Positions 24,711-36,435 are shown, numbered from the stretch's first letter. The stretch is 64,000 nt of DNA from Nocardioides panacisoli (GCF_019448235.1 NZ_CP080409.1:868001-932000); one strand, 5' to 3'. The notes: a model not told the origin generated them from the sequence alone. Made by a program: numbers and translations.

Positions 24711-25688
24711 TCAGGGGCTCTCGACCGGGTCCAGGTCGAGCGCCGCCGCGGTCCATGCCCAGAACCGGTCACGTTCCACCGCGCCGGTCCGCGTGCGGGC
24801 CAGCAGGTGGGTGTCGCGTCGCCGGCGGTCGTGCCAGAACGTCCCCGAGGAGCCGTCCCCGCCGGTCGCCGCGAGCCACACGGTGGTGTCGGCACCCTGG
24901 GCCGCGCTGCGCAGCAGCGGGCCGGTGATGCGGTGGAAGGTCGGCAGGGAGTCGACGACGCCGGGGGTGTCGGCCCAGCCCGGGTGGGTGGCCGTCACCT
25001 GGACCTCCCGGGCGTGCCAACGGTCGGCGAGGACCGGGAGGAGCTCCACCTGGCCGCGCTTGCTGCGGGCGTACGCCGTCGTCGGCGAGTACTCGCCGTT
25101 GCGGTACTCCGGGTCGTCGTCACGGAGCCGTTGGCCGTACATACCGCCCGAAGTCACCATGATGGTCCGGCCGCCGGCCAGCAGCGGCAGCAGCAGCTCG
25201 GTGAGCAGCACCGGCCCGAGCACGTGCAGCGACATGGTGAGCTCGTGCCCCTGCGGCGACTCGGTCCGCTCCGGCGGCATCGCGCCGGCGTTGTGCACCA
25301 GCACGTCGACCCTGTCGAGCCGGTCGAGGAGCTCGGTCGCGCAGCGGCGTACATCGCCGAGGTCGCCGATGTCGCAGCGCACGGCATGCAGGTCGGCCCC
25401 GGGCACCCGGTCGCGGATCCCGGCCATCACGCCCTCGGCCTTGTCGGTGTCGCGCACCATCAGGTGCACCGTGGCGCCGAGCGCGGCCAGGCCCTCGGCC
25501 GTGGCAAGGCCCAGGCCGGAGGTCGCTCCGGTGACGATGGCGACCTGGCCGCGGAGGGACCCGGGCGTGGGGTCGGCGGGCCAGCCCGGGAGGCGGCGGC
25601 GGACGGCCCAGCCGATCTTGGTGTAGCCCGGCGCGACGGTCTTGTCCAGGGCCGTGTCGATGAACGAGCTCAGGCGTTGGGTGCGCAT
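24711..25688 (-). CDS. DHRS12-like short-chain dehydrogenase
   Basis: This SDR of 325 aa has a 40-residue N-terminal segment (LSSFIDTALDKTVAPGYTKIGW) before VAIVTGATSGLGLATAEGLA. HNAGAMPPERT and the active site (VTSGGMY...YARSKRGQ) are present. The leading segment, substrate-side motifs and HPGWADTPGV resemble DHRS12-type dehydrogenases, which have no settled substrate. It stands in its own leftward unit at the boundary between the C/D-ring and side-chain gene sets. A sterol substrate is possible but not shown. Confidence 0.75.
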   Translation of the reverse strand: MRTQRLSSFIDTALDKTVAPGYTKIGWAVRRRLPGWPADPTPGSLRGQVAIVTGATSGLGLATAEGLAALGATVHLMVRDTDKAEGVMAGIRDRVPGADLHAVRCDIGDLGDVRRCATELLDRLDRVDVLVHNAGAMPPERTESPQGHELTMSLHVLGPVLLTELLLPLLAGGRTIMVTSGGMYGQRLRDDDPEYRNGEYSPTTAYARSKRGQVELLPVLADRWHAREVQVTATHPGWADTPGVVDSLPTFHRITGPLLRSAAQGADTTVWLAATGGDGSSGTFWHDRRRRDTHLLARTRTGAVERDRFWAWTAAALDLDPVESP

Positions 25689-25710
25689 GCCCCGACGCTA
25701 GCGCGGCGTC

Positions 25711-26124
25711 TCACCCGTGGCCCGCCGCATCCCGTGCCGCCGTGGTCGCCGCCGACCACGACCCGTGCGCGTTGCGGACGGTCTGGCCGCTCGGCGCGTC
25801 GGCGCGGCCCTTCGCCCACGCCTGGTAGGCGGCGAAGCTGGTGCCCGCCTCCGGGTCGGCGAGGAACTCGCGGACGCTGGCGGTCACCCGTTCCGCTGTC
25901 CACTTCTTGCCGGTGCCGCCGGGAGCGGCGTGCGCGGAGAGTCCGGCCCGCTGGCAGGCGGTGCGCCAGGCGCCGAAGCGTTGCACGATCCGGGCACTGC
26001 TGGGCAGACCGTGGGTGCGCTGCACCCGGTCGTACGCCGCCACCGGGAGCGGGTCGCCGGCCTCGGCCGCCGCTCGGCGCAGGGCGTCCAGCAGGGCGGT
26101 GTCGTCGTACTGCTGGTGGGCCAC
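25711..26124 (-). CDS. homing-endonuclease-associated-repeat (HNH_repeat) protein
   Basis: This protein of 137 aa is built of two repeats: LLDALRRAAAEAGDPLPVAA (ending RFGAWRTACQRAGL) and VTASVREFLADPEAGTSFAA (ending NAHGSWSAATTAA). The pattern, with a conserved Gly-[AS]-Trp near each end, fits the domain found beside HNH endonucleases and in actinobacterial and phage DNA-binding proteins. No nuclease domain is present. It may bind DNA; its function here is unknown. It sits between an SDR and fadA5 without a visible operator. Confidence 0.68.
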   Translation of the reverse strand: MAHQQYDDTALLDALRRAAAEAGDPLPVAAYDRVQRTHGLPSSARIVQRFGAWRTACQRAGLSAHAAPGGTGKKWTAERVTASVREFLADPEAGTSFAAYQAWAKGRADAPSGQTVRNAHGSWSAATTAARDAAGHG

Positions 26125-26133
26125 GCCGTGACC

Positions 26134-27321
<1,188 letters not shown>

Positions 27322-27374
27322 CGCAAGGGCAATGGCGAGACAGGGGGTGCGTGCTGTGACGCACGACACGGCCG

Positions 27375-27398
27375 GACGAAACACTTTCATGTTTCGTC
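27375..27398. promoter_or_regulatory. hyphenated inverted repeat upstream of cyp125
   Basis: GACGAAACA-CTTTCA-TGTTTCGTC gives perfect 9-bp arms around a 6-nt spacer. It is not a KstR or KstR2 motif. It covers the expected -35 region of a promoter whose -10 is TAGTGT (27408-27413), so it could be the site of another regulator or a hairpin. Confidence 0.6.
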
Positions 27399-27418
27399 GA
27401 GAGTCTGTAGTGTCGCGT

Positions 27419-27432
27419 TAGAACGTGTTCCA
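27419..27432. promoter_or_regulatory. KstR-type operator of cyp125
   Basis: TAGAACGTGTTCCA fits TnnAACnnGTTnnA. It lies just downstream of the putative -10 TAGTGT, about 43 nt before the cyp125 start, so it may act as a roadblock or cover the transcription start. Confidence 0.86.
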
Positions 27433-27474
27433 AGTCGGCCCGGCGGTTCCGGGCCGCGGCGAGAGGACCCCCGA

Positions 27475-28713
27475 GTGACCGCAGTGGACGCCGACGCACC
27501 CCTGGCCGGCTTCGACCCGTCCGACCCCGACATCCTCTTCGAGCGCATGCCGCACGAGGAGCTGCTGACCCTGCGTCGTACGGCGCCGGTCTCGTGGGTG
27601 GAGCAGGACGAGTCCGCCCGCGCCGGCTTCACCGACACCGGCTACTGGGCGGTGAGCAGGCACGCCGACGTCGCGGCGATCTCCAAGGACCAGACGAACT
27701 TCTCCACCTACGAGAACGGCGTCATCATCCGGTTCGCCCCCGACATGACGCGCGAGGAGCTGGAGCAGACCCGCTTCCTGCTGATCAACCACGACTCGCC
27801 CGAGCACACCAAGCTGCGCCGCATCATCTCGCGCGCCTTCACGCCGCGGGCGGTCGGCGGGCTCCACGACGCCCTCAAGCAGCGGGCCGAGACCATCGTC
27901 GACGCCGCCCTGGCCAAGGACGGTGGCAACTTCGTCACCGACATCGCCGCCGAGCTGCCGCTGCAGGCGATCGCGGACCTGCTCGGCGTGCCGCAGGAGG
28001 ACCGCGGCAAGCTCTTCGAGTGGTCGAACCAGATGATGGCCTACGACGACCCCGACGTCGAGGGCGACCAGATGACGGCGTTCATGGAGATCCTCGCCTA
28101 TTCCATGGCGATGGCCGACGACCGCCGTCGCAACCCGCAGGACGACATCATCACCAAGTTGGTGACCGCCGACGTCGACGGGGAGCACCTCACCGATGAC
28201 GAGTTCGGGTTCTTCGTGATCCTGCTGGCCGTCGCCGGCAACGAGACCACCCGCAACGCCATCACCCACGGCATGCAGGCGTTCCTGGACCACCCCGAGC
28301 AGTGGGAGCTCTACAAGCGCGAGCGTCCTGACACCGCCGTCGACGAGATGATCCGCTGGGCCACCCCGGTGACGGTCTTCCAGCGCACCGCCCTCAACGA
28401 CGTCGAGATCGGTGGCCAGGCGGTCAAGGCAGGCGACCGGGTCGGCCTCTTCTACGCGTCGGCGAACTACGACGAGGACGTCTTCGAGGACCCCTTCGCC
28501 TTCGACATCCAGCGCGACCCCAATCCGCACCAGGCCTTCGGTGGCCACGGTGCGCACTACTGCATCGGCGCCAACCTCGCCCGGCTCGAGGTGAAGCTGA
28601 TCTTCGACGCGCTCGCCGACCGCGACGCCGACATCCGCCTCGCCGGGGACCCGGTCAAGCTGCGCTCGGGGTGGATCAACGGCGTGAAGGAGATGCCGGT
28701 CAGCTACGGGTGA
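27475..28713 (+). CDS. cyp125: steroid C26-monooxygenase CYP125
   Basis: This is a cytochrome P450 of 412 aa. The I-helix is FFVILLAVAGNETTRNAI, ExxR is in DEMIRWATPV, and the heme-thiolate loop is FGGHGAHYCIGANLAR. Sequence and neighbourhood (divergent fadA5, KstR site) match CYP125, which oxidises the terminal side-chain methyl of cholesterol/cholestenone to the C26 acid. GTG 27475 has the Shine-Dalgarno GAGAGGA about 8 nt upstream. No dedicated ferredoxin gene lies beside it. Confidence 0.93.
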   Translation: MTAVDADAPLAGFDPSDPDILFERMPHEELLTLRRTAPVSWVEQDESARAGFTDTGYWAVSRHADVAAISKDQTNFSTYENGVIIRFAPDMTREELEQTRFLLINHDSPEHTKLRRIISRAFTPRAVGGLHDALKQRAETIVDAALAKDGGNFVTDIAAELPLQAIADLLGVPQEDRGKLFEWSNQMMAYDDPDVEGDQMTAFMEILAYSMAMADDRRRNPQDDIITKLVTADVDGEHLTDDEFGFFVILLAVAGNETTRNAITHGMQAFLDHPEQWELYKRERPDTAVDEMIRWATPVTVFQRTALNDVEIGGQAVKAGDRVGLFYASANYDEDVFEDPFAFDIQRDPNPHQAFGGHGAHYCIGANLARLEVKLIFDALADRDADIRLAGDPVKLRSGWINGVKEMPVSYG

Positions 28714-28724
28714 CGACGACCCGC

Positions 28725-29495
28725 TCAGGCCGCCCGGTCGGTGAGAACCAGCGGCCCGTCCTCGGTGATCGCGATCGTGTGCTCGACGTGCGCCCCGCGG
28801 GAGCCGTCGGCGGAGCGGATGGTCCAGCCGTCCTCGTCGAAGCGGATCTCGTCGGTGGTGTGGAGGAACCACGGCTCGATCGCGATGACCAGGCCGGGCC
28901 GGAGCTTGAGGCCCTTGCCCGCGCGGCCGTCGTTGGGGACGTGCGGGTCGCCGTGCATGGTGCGACCGACGCCGTGGCCACCGAACTGCAGGTTGACCCC
29001 GAGGCCCTCGTCGCGGGCGATCGACCCGATCGCGTGGGAGATGTCGCCGAGCCGGTTGCCGGGCTGGGCGGCCGCGATGCCGGCGTCGAGCGCGCGCTGG
29101 GCGACGTCGATGAGCCACACGTCCTTCGGGTCGGGCTCGCCGACGATCACCGACAGTGCGGAGTCCGACACCCAGCCGTCGACCGCCGCCGCGAAGTCGA
29201 CCGAGAGCAGGTCGCCGTCCGCGAGCGTGTAGTCGTGGGGCAGGCCGTGGAGGACCGCATCGTTGACCGAGGTGCACAGCACCTTGCCGAACGGGGAGGC
29301 GCCGAAGGACGGGTGGTAGTCGATGTAGCAGGACTCCGCCCCGGCGTCCTTGATCATCTGGTGGGCCATCTCGTCGAGTTCGAGCAGGTTGACCCCCACG
29401 GCGGCCTTCTCGGCCAGGGCGGTGATCACCGAGGCGATGAACCGTCCCGCCGGACGCATTTCCTCGATCTGGGTGGGGGTGCGCAGCTCGATCAT
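28725..29495 (-). CDS. map: type I methionine aminopeptidase
   Basis: This metallopeptidase of 256 aa removes initiator methionine. The metal ligands are in VSVDFAAAVDGWVSDSA (two Asp), GHGVGRTMH (His) and AIEPWF/VEHTIAI (two Glu). ATG 29495 follows TAGGCT by 7 nt (29503-29508, leftward), a leaderless start. It is a housekeeping-type paralogue within the sterol locus and convergent with cyp125, 11 nt apart. Confidence 0.9.
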   Translation of the reverse strand: MIELRTPTQIEEMRPAGRFIASVITALAEKAAVGVNLLELDEMAHQMIKDAGAESCYIDYHPSFGASPFGKVLCTSVNDAVLHGLPHDYTLADGDLLSVDFAAAVDGWVSDSALSVIVGEPDPKDVWLIDVAQRALDAGIAAAQPGNRLGDISHAIGSIARDEGLGVNLQFGGHGVGRTMHGDPHVPNDGRAGKGLKLRPGLVIAIEPWFLHTTDEIRFDEDGWTIRSADGSRGAHVEHTIAITEDGPLVLTDRAA

Positions 29496-29552
29496 GGCCT
29501 CGAGCCTAGACGAGGGACCAGTGGCCGACACCGCCGCCCGACGCGCCCGAGG

Positions 29553-29571
29553 ATTGGTTAGGCTCACCGAA
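29553..29571. promoter_or_regulatory. IdeR/DtxR iron box upstream of the Fe(III) transporter
   Basis: ATTGGTTAGGCTCACCGAA agrees with the 19-bp iron box TTAGGTTAGSCTAACCTAA at 15 positions. It contains the -10 box TAGGCT (29559-29564). Iron-loaded IdeR would therefore repress the transporter operon. Confidence 0.75.
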
Positions 29572-29611
29572 GCACATCGGCCTGACGACCCACCACCACA
29601 GGAGAACACCC

Positions 29612-30634
29612 ATGCGCCGCCTCACGACTCTCATGGCGGGCCTCGTGGCCACCGGCACGGTGCTCAGTGGCTGCGGATTCCTCGGCATCGGCGGCGAGGC
29701 CGACCTGCAGATCTACTCCGCGCGCCACTACGACCTGGAGAAGGCATTCGAGGCCTTCACCGAGGAGACCGGCGTCAGCGTGGAGTTCCTCGACGGCGAC
29801 GACGCCGAACTGCTCGAGCGGCTCAAGGCGGAGGGCGAGGACTCCCCGGCCGACCTGTTCATCACCGTCGACGCCGGCATGCTGTGGAACGCCGGCGAGG
29901 AGGGCGTGCTCGACGAGGTCGACTCCGCGGTCCTCGACGAGGCGGTCCCGGCCGACCTGCGGGACTCCGGTGGCCGCTGGTTCGGGCTGGCGATGCGCGC
30001 CCGCACCGTGGTCTACGACCCCGACGCCGTCGACCCCACCGAGTTCGACGACAGCGACACCTACGCCGGGCTCACCGACGAGAAGTGGCAGGGCCGCCTC
30101 TGCCTGCGCACCGCCCAGTCGTCCTACACCCAGTCGCTGGTGGCGAGCCTGATCGACCTCCACGGCGAGGAGCGCACCCGCGAGATCGTCGAGGGCTGGC
30201 TCGCGAACGACGCCGAGATCAAGAGCAACGACGTCGAGCTGCTCGACGCGATCAACGACGGCGAGTGCGAGGTCGGCATCACCAACCACTACTACCTCGC
30301 CCGCCAGATCGAGGAGTACGGCGAGGACTACGACGTCGCGCTGCACTGGGCCAGCCAGGACGGTGACGGCACCCACGCCAACATCTCCGGCGCGGGCATC
30401 GTCGCCTCCAGCGACAACAAGACCGACGCCCGGGCGCTGCTGGAGTGGCTCGCCGACGACGGCCAGAGCGCGTTCGTCGACGCCAACCACGAGCTGCCGG
30501 TCAACCCCGAGGTGGAGCCGGAGCCGATCGCGGCCTCGTTCGGCCCGTTCGAGCGGATGCCGGTCGACGCCGAGGCCTACGGCGCGCTGAACGCCGACGC
30601 CGTGGACCTCCTGGCCGAAGCCGGCTACGAATGA
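29612..30634 (+). CDS. Fe(III) ABC transporter substrate-binding lipoprotein
   Basis: This is a periplasmic-binding lipoprotein of 340 aa. The signal peptide MRRLTTLMAGLVATGTVLSG ends in a lipobox with Cys21. The mature part begins ADLQIYSARHYDLEKAFEAF, the family hallmark of Fe(III)-binding FbpA/FutA proteins, and later has ITNHYYLARQI with the Tyr pair that binds iron. The Shine-Dalgarno AGGAGA is 7 nt before ATG 29612. It leads an operon with permease and ATPase and sits under an IdeR box. Confidence 0.9.
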   Translation: MRRLTTLMAGLVATGTVLSGCGFLGIGGEADLQIYSARHYDLEKAFEAFTEETGVSVEFLDGDDAELLERLKAEGEDSPADLFITVDAGMLWNAGEEGVLDEVDSAVLDEAVPADLRDSGGRWFGLAMRARTVVYDPDAVDPTEFDDSDTYAGLTDEKWQGRLCLRTAQSSYTQSLVASLIDLHGEERTREIVEGWLANDAEIKSNDVELLDAINDGECEVGITNHYYLARQIEEYGEDYDVALHWASQDGDGTHANISGAGIVASSDNKTDARALLEWLADDGQSAFVDANHELPVNPEVEPEPIAASFGPFERMPVDAEAYGALNADAVDLLAEAGYE

Positions 30635-32166
30635 TCCGCACCGGGCGCGGCCGCTGGTCGCTCCTGGTGCTGGTGATCGCCGCGGTCGTCGCCAGCCCGG
30701 TGGCGGCGGTCGCCGTGCGCGCCGCGACCGCCGGGACGCCCGACCTTCCTCGCGGCGTGGGGACGATGACCCTCGGCACCGTCGTACTGCTGGTGGGCAC
30801 CGCCGCCGGGTGCGCGGTGCTCGGCGTCGGCCTGGCGTGGCTGGTGAGCGCCCACGACTTCCCCTTCCGGCGCACGCTCGGCTGGATGCTGGTCCTGCCG
30901 CTGGCGGTGCCGGCGTACATCCTCGGCTTCGTCTACCGCGCCAGCCTCGACTTCGACGGGATGCTCGGCGCGATCACGGTGATGACGTTGGCGCTCTATC
31001 CCTACGTCTACCTGATGGCGCGCGTGGCGTTCCTCGAGACCGGCCCCGCGGCATATGACGCCGCCCGCACGCTGGGCGCCGGACGTGCCCGCGCCTTCCG
31101 CGCCGTGCTCCTGCCCCTGGCGCGGCCGTCGGTCGCCGCGGGACTGGCGCTGGTGATGATGGAGACGCTGACCGACTTCGCCACGGTGCAGTACTTCGGG
31201 GTCCAGACCCTCTCGGTCGGTGTCTACCTCACCTGGAAGGGCAGCTACGACGTCGCCTCGGCGGTCTCGCTGGCCGTGCTGGTGCTCTTCGCCGCCGTGG
31301 CCGTCCTCGCCCTCGAGCGGGTGCTGCGTGGCGGGGCGCGGTTCCACCAGCGCAGTGGACGGGGACGCGGGCTCGCGCGGCGTGAGCTGCGTGGCCGATC
31401 CGCGCTGGCCGCCACAGCGGTCGCAGCGGCGGTCGCGATCGCCGGCTTCGGGTTCCCGGTGCTCCGACTCGTGGGCTGGGCGGTTGCGGGCGCCGGCGAC
31501 GAACGCTTCGACGTGCTGGACTCGCGGTTCTTCGACTACCTCGCCAACAGCGTCACCATCGCGGTCATCGCCGCCGTGGTCTGCGTGGGGATCTCGCTCG
31601 CGATGACCCACACCCTCCGTCTCGGTGCAGGTCCGCTGGTGCGGGGTGCCACCCAGCTCACGACCTTCGGGTACGCCGTCCCCGGGGCCGTGGTCGGCAT
31701 CGGCGTCCTCGCGCTGTCCCAGCCCATCGGCGGCACGGTCGCGACCGGCTCGGTGCTGGGCATCCTCTTCGCCCACGCGATCCGTTTCACGGCGCCGGCC
31801 TACCAGGCTGTCGACGCCAGTTTCCAACGCATCTCGCCCCACGTGACCCAGTCGGCCCTGACGCTGGGCGCGCGCCCCTCGCGCGTCCTCGCACGGATCC
31901 ACCTGCCGATGGTGCGGCCCGGTGTCGCCGCCGCCCTGACCCTCGTGCTCGTCGACGCGATCAAGGAGCTCCCGCTCGTGCTGTTGCTGCGTCCGTTCGG
32001 TTTCTCCACCCTGTCGGTGTGGGTCTACCAGCTGGCCTCGGAGAACTTCTGGGAGCAGGCAGCACTGCCGGCGCTGGTGATCGTCGCGGTGGCGGCCGTC
32101 CCCGTCGCGATGCTGCTGCGGACGTCCCGGCCAGCCGAGCTCGCGGCCCCGGTGGGTGCCCGATGA
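30631..32166 (+). CDS. Fe(III) ABC transporter permease (two-domain FbpB type)
   Basis: This is a polytopic inner-membrane protein of 511 aa with about 12 hydrophobic segments arranged as two fused permease halves. Each half has a cytoplasmic EAA-type loop: AAYDAARTLGAGRARAFRAV (first) and VTQSALTLGARPSRVLARIH (second). This duplicated layout is standard for FbpB/ThiP permeases. ATG 30631 overlaps the upstream stop by ATGA, and its own stop overlaps the ATPase start in the same way. Confidence 0.9.
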   Translation: MIRTGRGRWSLLVLVIAAVVASPVAAVAVRAATAGTPDLPRGVGTMTLGTVVLLVGTAAGCAVLGVGLAWLVSAHDFPFRRTLGWMLVLPLAVPAYILGFVYRASLDFDGMLGAITVMTLALYPYVYLMARVAFLETGPAAYDAARTLGAGRARAFRAVLLPLARPSVAAGLALVMMETLTDFATVQYFGVQTLSVGVYLTWKGSYDVASAVSLAVLVLFAAVAVLALERVLRGGARFHQRSGRGRGLARRELRGRSALAATAVAAAVAIAGFGFPVLRLVGWAVAGAGDERFDVLDSRFFDYLANSVTIAVIAAVVCVGISLAMTHTLRLGAGPLVRGATQLTTFGYAVPGAVVGIGVLALSQPIGGTVATGSVLGILFAHAIRFTAPAYQAVDASFQRISPHVTQSALTLGARPSRVLARIHLPMVRPGVAAALTLVLVDAIKELPLVLLLRPFGFSTLSVWVYQLASENFWEQAALPALVIVAVAAVPVAMLLRTSRPAELAAPVGAR

Positions 32167-33196
32167 GCGCCGCACTGTCCCTGAGCGGCGTCGACAAGCA
32201 CTACGGCGACACTCACGCCGTGCGGTCCCTCGACCTGGCCGTGGAGCCGGGCGAGATCGTGACGGTCGTGGGGGAGTCCGGGTGCGGCAAGTCCACCCTG
32301 CTGCGGCTGGTCGCCGGGCTCGAGGCGCCCGATGCCGGCAGCGTGGCGATCGACGAGCGGGTCGTCGCCGATGCCCGGACCATGGTGCCGCCCGAGCGGC
32401 GCCGGGTCGGGATGGTCTTCCAGGACCACGCGCTCTTCCCGCACCTGGACGTCGCCGCGAACATCGGCTTCGGGCTGCGCCACCTCCCCGCCACCGACCG
32501 CGCCGCGCGGATCGCCGAGGTGCTCGACATCGTGGGCCTGGCCCACGTGGCGGCCCGGCACCCGCACCAGCTCTCCGGGGGCGAGCAGCAGCGGGTCGCC
32601 CTCGCGCGCGCCCTGGCCCCCGCCCCGGCGGCGGTGCTGCTGGACGAGCCGTTCTCGAGCCTGGACGAGAACCTGCGGGCGCGGGTGCGCGTCGACACCC
32701 TCGACATCATGCGCCGCACCGGGAGCGCCGCCCTCGTCGTCACCCACGACCAGGACGAGGCGCTGATGCTGGGGGACCGGGTCGCCGTGCTGCGGTCGGG
32801 TCGCCTGGAGCAGGTCGACACCCCGGCACAGGTCTTCGAGCACCCCGCCAACCGGTACGTCGCCACCTTCATGGGCGACGCCGACTTCCTCCCCGGCCGG
32901 CGCGCGGGCGCCGTCGTCGAGACCGAGGTCGGCCCGGTCGCCGCCGACGACACTGCGGATCCCGGCGCCGACGCCGAGGTGGACGTCATGCTCCGGCCCC
33001 ACCAGGTCATGGTCAGCCCGGACCCGGGCGGCGAGGCCCGCGTCGCCCGGGTGGAGTACCACGGCGCCTACACGCTGCACGAGTTGCGGCTGCCGTCGGG
33101 GCGGCACGTGCGCTCCCGCCAACCCGGCGCGACGCTCGAGGTCGGCGCAGCCGTCCGGGTCGGCATCGTGCCCGAGGCTCGCCCCGCCGTCGTACC

Positions 33197-34359
<1,163 letters not shown>

Positions 34360-34360
<1 letters not shown>

Positions 34361-35427
34361 CAACGTCCTCCGCTCGTCGCGCTGTCCATGACGCACACCA
34401 GGTTCTGCTGGAGCGCCGGTCCGCTGGTGGCGTGCCCCAGCACCCTGTCGGCCGTGCCGTCCCACACGCGACGGGCGGCCTCGCCGATGCGGATGGCGCC
34501 CCCGGTGAACATCGGGTTGCCGGCCAACGGACCGCCCGACGGGTTGATCCGGGTGTCCCCGGCCAGGCCCAGTGCATCGCGCAGCAGCAGCTCCTGGTGG
34601 CTGAACGGCGCGTGGAGCTCGGCGACCTCGACGCCGCCGAGCCCGCCCACGGCCGCGGCCGCGCGTTCGGCCGAGCCCGACCGGGTGAGGTCGCGCGTGC
34701 CGAGCTGGAGGCCGTCGGTGTTGTGGGCGATGCCGCTGATCCAGGCGGGCCGGTCACGCACCTCGCGTGCCCGGTCGTCGGCCGCGAGCACGATGGCGGC
34801 GGCCCCGTCGGTCACCGGTGCACAGTCGTGCTTGCGCAACGGGTCGGCGTACAGCGGCCGCGCGAGCAGGTCCTCGATCGAGGAGCCGCCGGACCGGACG
34901 GCGTACTCGTTCTTCTCCGCGTCGGTCAGCGAACGGTTGACGACCTCGGCCATCGCGGCCTCGTCCCACCTGCCCGCGTCGATCCCGAGGCGCGCCTGCA
35001 GCCCGGCCAGCGACACGGTGTCGGGCCACAGCGGCGTCATCGTGTACGGGTCGAGCTGGAGTGCGAGAGTGCGCCGGAGCTGGCCGGCCGAGGACTTGCC
35101 GAAGCCGAAGACGATCGCGGTGTCGACCTCGCCCATCTGGATCTTCAGCCACGCCTCGTAGAGGGCCCACGCCGCGTCCATCTCGACGTGCGACTCGTTG
35201 ACCGGCGGCAGCACGCCGATCGAGTCGATGGCCGAGACGAAGGAGAAGGAGCGGCCGGCGAGGTAGTCCGAGGAACCCGAGCACCAGAAGCCGACGTCCT
35301 TGCGGGTCCAGCCGGTCTGCTCGTAGCACTCGGCGAAGATGGGGACGAGCAGCTCCACGCAGGTGGGCGACCCGTCGAAGTCGGTCATCTGTCGTTGGGC
35401 GAACCCGACGACGGCAACGTCTCTCAT
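34360..35427 (-). CDS. ltp4: thiolase-fold protein Ltp4
   Basis: This is a thiolase-like protein of 355 aa (MRDVAVVGFAQRQMTDFDG), matching the 354-aa mycobacterial Ltp4. AIVFGFGKSSAGQLRRTLAL, APVTDGAAAIVLAADD and NPSGGPLAGNPMFTGGA are the recognisable core parts. A typical thiolase nucleophile segment (QCGSGQQ) is absent, consistent with a lyase rather than thiolase chemistry. It is probably a heteromer with Ltp3 and the DUF35 protein. It starts at ATG 35427, 26 nt after the DUF35 gene. Confidence 0.83.
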
Positions 35428-35453
35428 GTCTCTCCTCAGCGGTGAGCCGCGGC

Positions 35454-36413
35454 TCAGAGGTGGTGGCGGTAGGTCTCGTAGTCGGCGTCGGGCTCGTCGG
35501 CCGGCGCGAAGTGGCTGATGTTCTCCACCGAGGTGGTCCACTCCTCGCGCGGCTTCCACACCGCGGTCACGCGCATGCCCATGCGGACCTCCTCCGCCGG
35601 GATGTCGAGGATGAGGTGTTGCAGCGCGATGTCCGCGCCGTCGAGGAGGATGTACGCCGACACGTACGGCGGGTCGATCTGCTGGCCCAGGAAGGGCACG
35701 TTGACGATGCAGAAGGTCGTGACCGTGCCGGTGTGGGCCAGCTCCACCTCCTCCTCGGTGGGGATGCCGTCCACCGGGCAGGCGCTGCGGGGCGGCACGT
35801 AGACCTTGGTGCACTGGGGACACCGCTGGCCGACGATGCGGCCCTCGGCGAGCCCGCGGAAGAAGGCCGACTCCTCCGGTGACGCCGCGTAGGAGTAGTC
35901 GAGGCTGACCGGGGTGATGATGCCGGTCAGGTCCTCCTCGAGCGAGTCGGCCGGCGTCGGGGACGGCCCTGCGTCCGCGGACTCGGGCTCGAACCAGGCG
36001 AGGTCGTTGATGCCGCCGGTGGGTTCCTCGGCCCACCGGGCCCGCACCCGCATGCCGGTCGCCATCGCCTCGGGCGAGTCGACCGCCACGGCGTGGAGCA
36101 GCGGGGTGTCGGCGCCGTCGAGCGTGACCAGGGCGAAGGCGAAGGGGCGGTCCAACGGCTGGCCCTTGACCGGCTCGCTGACCCAGGTCCACGAGGTGAC
36201 CGTGCCGCTCTCGCCGACGTCGGCGAACTCGGTCACGGGCTCGTGCGTCGTGGGGTCGAACTCGGGGGGCGGCACGGCGACCCGGCCGTCGGCGAGCACC
36301 CCGCCCACGACGCGGCGGTCGTGGAGGCCGGTGAGGAAGCGACCGAGGACCGGTCCGGTGGAACGGGTGTAGTCGAAGGCCACCGTGACCGGTGCCTGCA
36401 GCGTGCGACTCAT
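35454..36413 (-). CDS. tandem DUF35 (OB-fold) acyl-CoA-associated protein, Rv3521-like
   Basis: This protein of 319 aa has two DUF35-like halves. The second (about 165-319) has a zinc ribbon with Cys198, Cys201 and Cys212 (RCPQCTKVYVPPRSACPVDG), where the usual fourth Cys is Asp215. The first half keeps the OB-fold pattern but has no Cys cluster (RRVVGGVLADGRVAVPP). Single DUF35 proteins such as ChsH2 bind and activate Ltp2 aldolase; a similar role for Ltp3/Ltp4 is inferred. ATG 36413 lies 9 nt from a KstR operator. Confidence 0.83.
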   Translation of the reverse strand: MSRTLQAPVTVAFDYTRSTGPVLGRFLTGLHDRRVVGGVLADGRVAVPPPEFDPTTHEPVTEFADVGESGTVTSWTWVSEPVKGQPLDRPFAFALVTLDGADTPLLHAVAVDSPEAMATGMRVRARWAEEPTGGINDLAWFEPESADAGPSPTPADSLEEDLTGIITPVSLDYSYAASPEESAFFRGLAEGRIVGQRCPQCTKVYVPPRSACPVDGIPTEEEVELAHTGTVTTFCIVNVPFLGQQIDPPYVSAYILLDGADIALQHLILDIPAEEVRMGMRVTAVWKPREEWTTSVENISHFAPADEPDADYETYRHHL

Positions 36414-36421
36414 GGCCAAAG

Positions 36422-36435
36422 TGAAACATGTTCTA
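36422..36435. promoter_or_regulatory. KstR-type operator between DUF35-ltp4-ltp3 and F420 oxidoreductase
   Basis: TGAAACATGTTCTA fits TnnAACnnGTTnnA. The rightward -10 box TAATCT (36434-36439) overlaps its right edge; the leftward start codon is 9 nt away. One site probably serves both directions. Confidence 0.87.
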
